From Ceriagrion tenellum (taxonomy: Eukaryota > Arthropoda > Insecta > Odonata > Coenagrionidae): a DNA stretch of 64,000 nucleotides. This document shows, piece after piece, positions 49,777 to 59,600 of the stretch. The translations under genes were made by a program, and so were the position numbers. The stretch is taken from positions 86,411,696 to 86,475,695 of the forward strand of contig OY720643.1 in NCBI GenBank assembly GCA_963169105.1, read 5' to 3'. Position 1 is the first letter of the stretch, and each line of letters starts with the position of its first letter. The notes beneath the pieces were generated by a model. That model did not search any database, was not told the origin of the DNA, and saw nothing but the letters and a program-made list of their open reading frames with translations.

Positions 49777-49904
49777 AGTTGGTTGGGTCGGACGAGGAAG
49801 GGGTCGCCTTCGACGCGGATTTCCCTTCAAAGGGAAGCAAAGGTGCTAGATCAACCGCGAAAAGCACTCCGGGCGAATCGACCTCACAGGACGTGAAATG
49901 CTAA
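49777..49904 (+). CDS. Weak candidate for a terminal cytoplasmic exon of the Side gene
   Basis: A GC-rich patch contains a possible acceptor (accgcag before 49777) followed by a phase-1-compatible frame. Two bases (AG) complete a codon, then 41 codons run from LVGSDEEGVAFDADFPSKGS to DVKC and a TAA stop at 49902-49904. The phase matches the donor at 37827. The peptide is hydrophilic and acidic/Ser-rich, as expected for a receptor tail. Against it: the acceptor has a poor pyrimidine tract, the implied intron is about 12 kb, and I know no conserved motif in it. A 60-codon frame also runs on the opposite strand, so the patch could be something else. Confidence 0.2.
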
Positions 49905-50639
49905 CTCCGCAGGACTGGAACAGTGACCTCGGGAAACGATCCCTGCGAATGCCACCGCTTAGCATATGCACGCGGTACACTTCCCAGCCAGCGTTGGTTG
50001 CCTCCTTCGGAAAATACCTGAAAATAATTTATTTATCTCCTTCAGAGAAAATGTGTGGATAAAATTCAACATCTTATTCTCTTGTTAATTTACCCTCTCT
50101 TGGCCTGAGCGATGCAGGCCATTACTTTCAGTAATTTTACGGTATCAGGCTGTACTTGGTGGACGTTGTCTATATTCATGCTGAATAAATAACTCTTGGT
50201 AATATCCCGCACATTTATTTTCTGGCGCAATGCGTTTAACCATGCGTGGCATAATCATGTGCGGTGTTCTTCGGTCAGGGTTGTAGATATATATAGATAG
50301 ATGCTTTGGGATGGTAGGGGGAAAGGGAGGGGAGGTGAATTGAAAGGGATGGGGTGGGGGCGTGAGAGTAAAAATTCTTTGCGTGGACCAAGGAAGAAAA
50401 ACATGGGAATGGTGGTTGTAGCTTGAAAGGAAAGGAGGGTTAAGAAACGGGGAAGAAGGAAGCATGAACTTTCAGTAATCATTTTCGAGGAGAAAATTCC
50501 TCAAATTTTTTCGATGACCTACTCATTAATAAAAGATACTTGAATACTTCAGTATTGGACATATAAGAAAGAAGCGTACTTTTTTTCGTTTTTTCATGTT
50601 AAGATAACGTATGAGAGCCAAGTCGTAATATTCTGACTG

Positions 50640-51110
50640 CAGAATGAATGGTGTGAGACGAAGGAGTAGACCAAGGAAATCATGGTTGAGTGTGGTAGAA
50701 AAGATAAAATATAAGGACTTTTAGGAGCCATCGGAATAAGATAACGTGCATGAGGCAATTAAAACGTGTAACTGAAGCAAACGAGGCGTGCAAAAATAGT
50801 GTATTGTGAATAACATTATTTAAAGAGTGGCAGTTACTGAGATAGAAAACTAAGATTGAAGTATTGGTGGAGATCGGTGGACAGAGAAGATCATGGGAAA
50901 TTATACAGAGAAGGAAGTTTCCATTTTTGACTGGAATTTTAGACGGGAAGCTTCTAGGAAAAATGGGAAAGGAAGGTCGAGGAAGAAATGTATAGAGAGG
51001 ATAAAGAGACGAAGGAGTTTTCTGAGATGTGTAGCATTGAGGATAGAAACAAGAGGTTGCAGCAAAAAGGCGTCGCATTTAGAAATAGATTGATGGACCT
51101 CACTCACTTT
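50640..51110 (+). pseudogene. Possible LINE 3'-end relics
   Basis: Two segments look like LINE C-termini: RMNGVRRRSRPRKSWLSVVE at about 50642-50700 (compare the GRGRPR block) and LLGKMGKGRSRKKCIERIKR at about 50950-51010. The intervening frame is interrupted. Similarity is limited to the basic Gly/Arg-rich block, so this is less certain than the other copies. It ends about 75 bp before the - strand hammerhead. Confidence 0.4.
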
Positions 51111-51183
51111 AGTCAGTCTCACTTGGTGGTATTCCATCATTAAAAATTTGAGATGACAACTTTTACTAAAACCACTAGATTTA

Positions 51184-51237
51184 TTAAAAAAACGACCCTG
51201 GTTTCGATGTGCATTCACATCATCTTCAGGTTTTCTT
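51184..51237 (-). ncRNA. Hammerhead ribozyme motif, intact core, - strand
   Basis: Read on the - strand: stem I AAGAAAAC (51237-51230), box 1 CUGAAGA (51229-51223), an extra U (51222), helix II GAUGUG/CACAUC with loop AAUG (51221-51206), box 2 GAAA (51205-51202), minimal helix III (A-U, C-G) with loop CAGG, and cleavage site GUC ending at 51194. The 3' strand of stem I, GUUUUUUU (51193-51186), pairs over 8 bp with the 5' strand. Helix II is a perfect 6-bp stem. The short helix III is the Penelope-type hallmark, but no endonuclease or RT frame was found next to it, so this is probably a solo terminal repeat. Confidence 0.75.
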
Positions 51238-51540
51238 AAACTTAAAATCTTAAAACTTAATCTTAAACTTTTAATAGATTGATGTAGTTACCAAGGCCTG
51301 TAAGGGATAGACAGGTTGTTATAATTAGCCTCTTCGAAATACGTAACTGGTACTCGTGTAATGTAAAAATTTCTTGGGGAAAACATTGGGAGAGAATAGT
51401 ATCGAATGAGACTTGCTTCTACTTAACAAAGTGATGCACATCCTAAACGGCCAAGTGGCCGAATTTTACCCAGCAAATCTCAACTTAAATTAGAACTGCA
51501 CTACCACGCGTGGTAATATGCTTCGGCTGTAAGCAGTTAC

Positions 51541-51606
51541 AGTTGGAGATAAAAATAGATATTTCGTTGGAGAGAAAATAGATTTCGTCGGAGATAAAAA
51601 AGATAT
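51541..51606. repeat. Three-unit tandem repeat, about 22 bp
   Basis: The units are gttggagataaaaatagatattt, cgttggagagaaaatagattt and cgtcggagataaaaaagatat. Confidence 0.7.
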
Positions 51607-51925
51607 ATAAAAGATAGATGCACATTTCAATAATTATTAGCACTTAATCTTACTGTAGGTTAATTAGTCCGTTTGCTAAAGTAAGGTCAACGATAAAATT
51701 ATATTACAGCCTTGTAGATAGCTAACAGGTATTTTTTTAGTCATTATAATGTACGCATACGATAATACTAATGGAAAAAACTGATGGAGAAAACAAATAC
51801 ATGCGACGCAGAATGATTTTTTTTTATAATTCCTCCCCGTGACCTAGGAGGCCATACATTTTCGTTATGATCCAATAAGTTACTCGCGCGCGAAAAAGAA
51901 TTCTCGAAATAAGTCAAAATTAATG

Positions 51926-52126
51926 CTGGTAAGAATAAAAAGACGATAGTAAATTTCCACTCTGTATAATAAGCATCGATCATAGTTTCTAAATAATATG
52001 TCATTCTCAAGGTCCTTTTCTCGACATAAAGTGTTTCTTTAAAAGATTCTTGACATAAAGTGTCCAAGTCATGGTCGGTGCTTATTAAACTGTAGAAATT
52101 TACTATCGTATTTTCATTCTTACCAC
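51926..52126. repeat. Foldback element with about 58-bp arms
   Basis: Arm 51926-51985 (ctggtaagaat...gacgatagtaaatttc) pairs with 52070-52126. The interior holds a direct repeat gacataaagtgt at about 52023 and 52052. It abuts a dispersed 30-bp motif at 52131. Confidence 0.82.
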
Positions 52127-52130
52127 TATG

Positions 52131-52167
52131 GATATTGAATATTTCCACCAAGTTACACCTGAAATAC
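52131..52167 (+). repeat. Dispersed motif tttccaccaagttacacctgaaa, copy 2
   Basis: It reads gaatatttccaccaagttac then acctgaaatac. It matches 63899-63932 and, less well, 37301-37333. Confidence 0.7.
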
Positions 52168-52880
52168 TTTCATACAAAATTAATGCCGTTTCCGGGTCAG
52201 GTACTGAGTAAACTTATGTGTTGTGTGACAGCCACAGATGGCGCTGGTGAAAGTAAAGAGGGTGCATAGGAACTCCAGTACGATGCCTACTCCTATCACA
52301 CCGGCAGCTCAACGGCAATTGTCCGTCAGCGGACGCTCTGTATATCGTGCCCACTTCAGCGTGGTAATGGATTCCGTGTCACGGGCCTCCGATTGGCGTG
52401 ACTTCGCAAGCCCCTCACCTGAGCGATGTGCTTGTTTACCGACGCGACAATCATGACAGCAAGGCTCCCGGGCCTTCGCCGTGCTCCGCCTGGTTTTGTA
52501 TTTCCGACCCCGAATTACTCCTTAATGACCCCTCAAGAACCGCTAGCGTCTTAAAAGTAGATAAAAATCCAATCTTCGTCTTTCTCTACATGTTTACACA
52601 TTTTCGCCTGCTTTGCTTAAACATCTAGGTCGTAGCTTTATGGACAAAATGAAGAGAGGCAAGATTTTTGTTAAGGTGAAGAATGAAATCGAGCGATGGG
52701 ACTGGTATGTACGGAGATAATAGATTGTTAAATGTACCGTCCTTCATTAGATCCTTCCATAACCTGTGGATAACATCTTATAATAATTACTAACACATTT
52801 GATGAAAAGTCAACCTTAGCCACATAACATTAAGGTGTCAAATAAACTCCACTTTCTTCGGCGAGATGTTGTAGAACAGC

Positions 52881-53060
52881 ATAATGAATAATGAAGCTCA
52901 AATGATATCGTACTGTCTACCAAATTTATTTCAAACTCTTACTACACGTGTTTCAACCGTCTAACAGTCATCGTAGCACTGGGAAAAGAATATAAGGACA
53001 GATGGGAGAAAAATGGAAAGGGGGGGTGAGGGGAGAGGGTCCATTAAAAGAGGAGGGACA
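52881..53060 (-). repeat. Left terminal repeat (pLTR) of the Penelope-like element, inverted
   Basis: This is the reverse complement of 53409-53653. The match covers 52881-52972 (through ctcaaatgatatcgtactgt) and resumes at about 52975 with cactgggaaaagaatat. The right copy has about 75 extra bases between these two blocks. The deletion removes the stem I strand and most of box 1 of the hammerhead, so this copy should not cleave. Confidence 0.82.
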
Positions 53061-53064
53061 TTAA

Positions 53065-53400
53065 AACCCCCTTCTAAAATCGGGTGTTTATGAACTTAAG
53101 TGTGACACATGTGGTAGTGTTTATGTCGGTCAAACTGGGAGAAATATTTTAACTAGGGTGTCTGAACACAAAAGGTGTTTGGTGAACAGCGATCCTAAGT
53201 TTTATTTCGCCAAACATTTAGTGGAAGAAACCCACCACTCCACATTTAAGGTGAAAATCCTCCGTCTCCTTGATAAAGGACAACGTTTAGATGTTTCGGA
53301 ACAGTGGGAAATCGTCACAAGGAAACGAAAGAAAATGAACCTATTTAATGAGAAGGAATTTTTTTGTCATTCTCCTATTTTTGACGCCGTTGAAACATAA
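53065..53400 (+). pseudogene. Penelope GIY-YIG endonuclease domain, truncated
   Basis: The frame is open from just after a TAA at 53062-53064 to the TAA at 53398-53400 (111 codons). It reads KSGVYELKCDTCGSVYVGQT followed by GRNILTRVSEHKR. GVY and YVG are the GIY-YIG pair; the Arg of QTGR and the Glu in LDVSEQWEI match active-site positions. The CDTC pair plus the later His residues (FAKHLVEETHH) form the CCHH arrangement typical of Penelope endonucleases. In intact elements this nuclease is fused C-terminally to a telomerase-like reverse transcriptase and nicks target DNA. Here there is no start codon and no RT. The domain itself has no internal stop, suggesting a fairly young copy or internal deletion before insertion. 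Confidence 0.85.
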
Positions 53401-53408
53401 CTTTACCT

Positions 53409-53653
53409 CCTCCAACAAACCACCCTCTCCCGTCACTCCCCCCTTTCCATTTTTCTCCCACCTGTCCTTCTATCCTTTTCCCAGTGTGACGCAAATATGG
53501 TGTTTCACGCAATATATAAGCTCATGTCTGTTTATGTTGAAGTCTTATTAGTCTTGCCTGATGATGACTGCTAGACGGTTGAAACACGTGTAGTAAGAGT
53601 TTAAAATAAATTTGGTAGACAGTACGCTATCATTTGAGCTTCATTATTCATTA
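53409..53653 (+). repeat. Right terminal repeat (pLTR) of the Penelope-like element
   Basis: It begins within 10 bp of the endonuclease stop codon and runs to the target-site duplication. It includes a pyrimidine-rich stretch, then a hammerhead motif and the conserved end ttgagcttcattattcat. Confidence 0.82.
53552..53598 (+). ncRNA. Hammerhead ribozyme motif, Penelope type
   Basis: The core is complete. Box 1 CUGAUGA is at 53558-53564. Helix II is GACUG (53566-53570) with CGGUU (53576-53580) around loop CUAGA, and box 2 GAAA is at 53581-53584. Helix III is minimal: A15.1-U16.1 and C-G closing loop ACGU. The predicted cleavage site is GUA, after A at 53592. Stem I pairs UCUUGC (53552-53557) with GUAAGA (53593-53598). 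One extra U (53565) separates box 1 from helix II. Minimal hammerheads with 1-2 bp helix III in Penelope terminal repeats are established (Cervera and De la Pena); they are proposed to act as dimers and cleave weakly in vitro. Confidence 0.7.
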
Positions 53654-53661
53654 AGGTGTCA

Positions 53662-56600
53662 CTTTCAGTAACGTAGCCTAGAGGGGGGTATATGAGGTTC
53701 AGAAAAAATAGTTTTCAAAAGTGGCTGTGAGAGGAAAAGCAATATTTGTCCTTTTTTAAGCTGCTTAACCTTTCAAAGAATGCTTAACTAATGTACTCTT
53801 ATGTGTGAAATACCTTTAAAAATGTGTGTAATTTTTCAAGATATAAAAATCTGCAAGTTTGCAATGCAGAAATCTTAAAATATTTGCTGATACTCCTCGG
53901 TCACAATTGCTCATTATATTATCTAACTACACTAATTTACTCCAATTTTTTTATTTTCTCCCCCGCTTTTACTCAGCATGGATGCCCCCTACAAAATCAT
54001 GGCCACGTCTAACTGTGGTTCCTGTTTTCATGCATAAATGAGATTTTCTCGGATGATTTAAATCATTCATCATAATACCTCCGAGTTCCCATAATATCAT
54101 ATTGCTATCAGCTCACATATTTATTTGTTGATTCCTGGTAGCAACCATCGGCTGAGAGCTGATAGTGAAGAAATCAGATATGGATGATTTTTTCGTATTA
54201 TGAAACTTATGTATAATGATTTCTGGATAATTAAATATGGACTATCAGCTGTAAAATGGGACTCAATGAGTTCGTGGAATACTTATCGATTCCATTTAGG
54301 TGATTTTAAAAATTATTCCCCTAAAATTATCACCATAGATACGCCATTTTAATTCGATCCCTTAGAAACATTAGAAATTCTTTGAAGTAGAGTCGTAAAA
54401 ATTCTGGGCATAAAAGGGTTTCTGACTGAGTTAAAATTGTTTATCTGCACTTCCTTTTACTGAAGGAAAAAATTCTTAGCTGCACCTATCTGCGCTTTCT
54501 CTCATTATACAGTGCTATGGTACTATGCTAGTATGGCAACTTAGAGATATTAGAGGATGAATGGTTTAAAAATATTAGAGGAAATCACTTTTGTCAATGA
54601 AAATAGGCTCTAAGAACCACTGTGCGTCACTGGCATCAGGTGTTTTATTCTACAGCTTTCAATTTGATCTTTCTTCACTTCCTCCCCATCCCCCGATGTA
54701 TTCCACACTTTGCGAACCACCTTGTGCCACTCATCCTCGTCCATTGCCTCCCACCTTACCTTAACTCAGCCTCACACGTCGTTATCCTAAATTTTCCACA
54801 TCTCTCCTCCGCTCGTTCCCATTCCTCGTTCCCCGTCAGTGACCCTCCATGCAATCAAGTCCCGAACATCTTGCCCCTCCACTTTAAACGGTCCTCTCCG
54901 TTGCCTGCCTCATTCCTTCCCTGCCCAATGTTCTGATTCGCCGAACAAAAATCAGCAAATATCTTTCTTGTGTAGTTAGACATAGATTTTCTTAAGGTAG
55001 CTCTTTTCTCAGGTTCTTGTTCCAGATTTTCTGAAAACTTGTAATTATCATCTGTGAAGTATGTTTTATGAACTGAGATAAAAATAAAGCAGTGTATACT
55101 AGGCTTGTGCGATATTTCGATTCATCGAATTCATCGACGATGATTTTAGCCATCGCGTTGTGATGAACCGCGTCGATCGATGACAATGAATGTCATCGAC
55201 AGTCGGTGAATTCATCGATAGTCGGTGAATTCATCGACGTCGATGAGTCGATGAATTAACTAACGTCGATGAGTTGATAAATAAACGGACGTCAATGAGT
55301 CGATGAATTCACCGATGTAGATGATTTAATGAATCCATCCCCATCAGATGATAATTATGTGTGTTGCGTCGCCCGCCCGTCCCTATCCCTACCTTTCCGT
55401 CGGCATTGAATGAATTCATCGACGGCGATGAGTCAATGATAAATATAAAAATAAACTGAGATTGCTTATGTTCAACGCTGTTTTGAATTATTAACCTCCA
55501 ACAATTAAATTAAGCAATGGCGCTCAGCTGCCTTTCGCGGATGCAAGCTGCATTTTTTCTAAAATGTATTTTAGTGATACCATCCAGTGCCACTATATTA
55601 ATTAAGGTTTTCCGGTAAATTAACATAATCAATATAGCGGTACATGATTGAGGCTTTGACTCGACTTTTTTGCTGCGCTTTTGCTAACGTATTTGCCTTT
55701 ACTATGGAAAGTGGTTCTGCTCTTTTCAGCATTTTATGAATTGTATAACGGTGAGTTACTGTGTATGATAATTTATAGAACTCATAAGTATGCAGGCTAT
55801 GTACTGTTAAATGTCTGACGCTGTCTAGGCTTCTACAATTTTTCTTTTCATTAATGGCTCTTAAGAACAAACAATCACTCCAAACTCTAAAGTAAACTGC
55901 TTCTTTTTCAGGGAAAATATAGTCAAATGCGGGGAATAAAACACTCAGTTTATGGGAATCATTAACTTCGCAAGCATTAATTGAATCTATGATTGTAACA
56001 ATTGTATTTTACAGTTTTCAATGTCTTTTAAATATTTTTCTAACACAAGTAGAAAGCCCTAGTTTCCTCTCTTTATTTTCTCTATCAGTTATTAGGAGAA
56101 GGCATTTTCTGAAGTTTACTACTGAAACTCTCTACTTTTACAGTATCTCAAACCATAGCTCTCATCATTTACATTTTTTCACAATACCATCGCTGCTGCA
56201 TTATTCAAAGTACACTCCAAATTAATTTCCTGCATTCACATGAAAGTTTTATGTTTATCCAACAATCTGTGCGTTAAAGCTGCTTCAAACAGCCGTGGAT
56301 TCTGCAATCTCATTACTGGCCTTTTACATTGGCAAAGCTCCGTTGTTTTTAAACGCTTTATACATCTCCTAATGCAAGTACCCCGTATGGTTTCTCCGGA
56401 ATTCCAATTCCTTCTTTATTATAGGAAGCTTAGGAAACTTCAGAGAAGTCCTCTTTCTGCCGCTATAGAACATTAACTCCTTAACCCATTTTTTACTTCC
56501 ATTAAGAATAGGTAATGCCGTCTGGGCATTCGGATTCGTTCTAATACATTTCTTTCGAATGCCACGCCTCGACCTAAGTCACCGAAACGGGTCGCCAAGC

Positions 56601-59600
56601 AGTTAGCTCGTTAGCCTTTAATGAACAGGGATAAATCCTTTCCACGCCATTGCGCATTTGGGTTGATTTAAAATAAATACAAAATCAGGCGCAGTAACTT
56701 CCGTTTTTATAGCCTCTGGTTTATATGATGTCATTTTCTCAAAACTTTTAGAAGAGACCTGCGTAGTTAATTCATTATTTTACCACCATTGGCGCATTTC
56801 TTTATTTCATCTGTTATCAAAAATAATATGCCTTCACTGCAAAAACACCTTGATTTTATTTTTTAAAAATCACCAATGTACTGAAAGCATTCCCGCGTCA
56901 CGTGCAATGTTGGTTGCTATAACCAACCCAGTTTCGTGTGGCATTAAGTCACTTTACATATGGCGTAAATTTTGATACTCAGGAAAGGTATCCTAAACAT
57001 GTTTACGTAATGAGCCAATCAATTCTAAAGTATTTGACTGCATCTCTCCACTCTTATTCGCCTCGTACTGATTTCTCTCTTCGTGATTGGCTTTTTAGTG
57101 TTTTTAGTCAGTTTTTTCTGGATAAGGTATCAGTGGGACATTTTGTTCTCTCCTCTACCATGCTCCGACGGTTTTGAGAATTAGTTGAAGTATTCACATT
57201 TCCCGTTCCATAGATTTCCCTGCAAATAAAAGCTACAAATTTGGAATGAATTTGAAATCATTAAATTTATATTTTTACGATTTATTATTATTTTATTCCA
57301 AATTATTAGAAAGGAATCATATCGTATTTTTATGTATGTTTATAAATTTTATGATAAATAAATCGTAAAATGTCATCATCTCTCACCGATAGAAATATGA
57401 GTTTTATAGCATTCATATCAGAATGCTTCTCAAAATTCATTGTCTCTCTTTTCACGAAAGTAATAAGTAGATAACTGTAGTTAGAATGACATTCATATTC
57501 ATGAATATTGGACTGATTTGGGTCTCAATATCGTAGCAATATTATAAATTTTCTTCTATCACGTGTAATTTTTACAATGTGTGTAAATCATCATTTTACC
57601 TTGAATATAATAGGATTTACGTGGCTGTCATCTAGCACAATTACATTGATGTATAAATGCAGATTCACGTTATCCAGTGTTGACGCATATACTTTAGGTT
57701 GTAATGCATCTGCGTGCCTTTTTTGGGAAACCCAATGATTGTAAAGATAGGAGGAAGACAGACTGTAAAGAAGTATTCTTAGTAAATGCAACACACCATT
57801 TCTACTCCTGACGTGAAACTCAAGTAGGATAATGCATTTTCAGACTTTATGCAAATAAATATTTTGCCTTTGAAGGGGGGAATAACTTGGCTTTCATAAA
57901 TTCATCCTCGTGTTTGCATTCTCTCACAAAATTCCATAAACTTCTGGAAGTAATTTAGGAGGCTTGCGTCAGGCGAAGTAATGACTGGATTTAGTTTTTT
58001 TCTTCATTATTAGCTTTTCATCTTTTCTTTGTCTCCAAAGCAGAAGGCGGAGCTAAGCGGCGAAGGCTCTTTAAAAAAAGACGGTGCTAAATCTCTCGTA
58101 AAAAAGAGTTGTAGTAGTATTCTTCTACTTTTATTGATCCCCTCCAAGGTTTTTCTCCATGGAAAATTCTTTCCTCATTTTTCCAAGCTGACTTCCCGGC
58201 TGTTCCATTTTTTTTCCTCCACCATGCATGCCTAACTCAACTAATGGGTCGAGCTATTCTCTGGTGTCAGCCGTGTTGATGTTTTCCTTCAGGAGGCGCA
58301 ATTGTGATGGCTATCTCAGCAAAAATATGAAAGATCGTCATGTTGTTTTTTCCTCGCAATTTGCTTTGCCTGCTTTTTATTGCTGTGTCGTCCTCCCCTT
58401 TTGGGAATGTGACCATTTTCTTCCTCCCCGAATTTTTGCTTGCAGGAAAAACTTAACGAAATCCCTGTTGCATGTGTTTTTGCTGCACAGAGAATTTCTC
58501 AATGGCATAGCTGTTCGTTTTCTTCATTTGTTAACGGAATTCTCTTTGTATTGTACTCTGTTAATCGTAAACCCTTTAGCAGTCGAGCCGTTCGATGAAA
58601 CACGGATATTTGTACGGGCACACTGTGCGTACAATTGCAGTAATTGGATCCATTTTGATTTTTACTAATACACTGATATTGAATTACATATTGTTCTTAT
58701 TGCTATTTATTTTTGCGAATTATTTTTAGAATTAAGCGGAAGCTACTCTCGATAATTCTTTATATCTGCACACGTGTGTTTTTAGCTCTTAGAGCGTTTT
58801 CCATAAGTATCGTCCTTAATCATCATTCCCGTAAACCGTGTTTGGGTTGCCGCGTATAAATTCCTCTCTCTCTCTCTGTTTGATTCTTTCAATGGATTAA
58901 TGTACCCTTAATATATTATCACTCGTAATACTTTCCGAGGCTACCTTCATTCTAAATGTTATTACCAGATCATGATAAATCGTACATCACGCTTACATAC
59001 ATATATTTAGATTAAATTCATGTAAAGAAGTTTCGAAATACAGACGATGCCCTTTCATGTTTGTGTGCTGTTTGCATTGTTTGATTTGCTCTTTGCAAAG
59101 TCTTTCCTAACCTACTCCTGACGCCAAAACGCTTCAATCGGTTACGTTTGTCGCCATGTGGAGGATTTTAATGAGAAATATTTCTTACGAAAGGATACGA
59201 TGCGTCCTCCTCTAGCCGTTTTTACTACTTGTGCGACGTAAGCTTCATTTTCTCTGTTTTTAACATGCAGGTTACTTTATCCTTTGATATACCTATTCCA
59301 TACCCAACTGATGTTTGCACTCACCGTTTTTCATCCTGGAGCCCGTTACATAAGTATTTTATGAGTATTGTTTAGAAACGAGCGCGTTAAGTGAATAAAT
59401 AAGAATGAAACAATAGTCTCCCAAGATAGAGTTAATAGTTGATAAATTTAATGAGTTATGCGAAAAATGAATCAAGCAATTTACTACATGATATTTGAAA
59501 AAAAATTGTACGAGAGAAATACTATTCGTTGTCTCCGGCGGGATTTTATGTTATTCTCTCAGCATTTTGACGGGGAGGAGTATTTTTTCACTCAGCATAC

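Larger units (their letters stand above)
52841..53648 (+). mobile_element. Penelope-like element, internally deleted, inverted terminal repeats
   Basis: The element is bounded by a 13-bp direct repeat cattaaggtgtca at 52828-52840 and 53649-53661 (target-site duplication; the last 4-5 bases of the right arm may overlap it). Terminal repeats are inverted: left 52881-53060, right 53409-53653. The left end carries a further 40-bp non-repeated tail (52841-52880), an asymmetry recalled for Penelope elements. The only remaining coding sequence is the GIY-YIG endonuclease (53065-53400); the reverse transcriptase is absent. The right repeat holds a hammerhead motif. The left repeat lacks about 75 bp relative to the right (matching 53490-53561), which removes part of its hammerhead. 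Confidence 0.85.

Noticed and set aside
58040..58105. Possible Side tail exon after a strong pyrimidine tract (tttctttgtctccaaagcag)
   Set aside because: In phase 1 it gives only about 16 very basic residues before a stop, with no known motif.
58228..58668. 146-codon + strand frame
   Set aside because: Composition resembles translated AT-rich DNA, with no domain or splice support.
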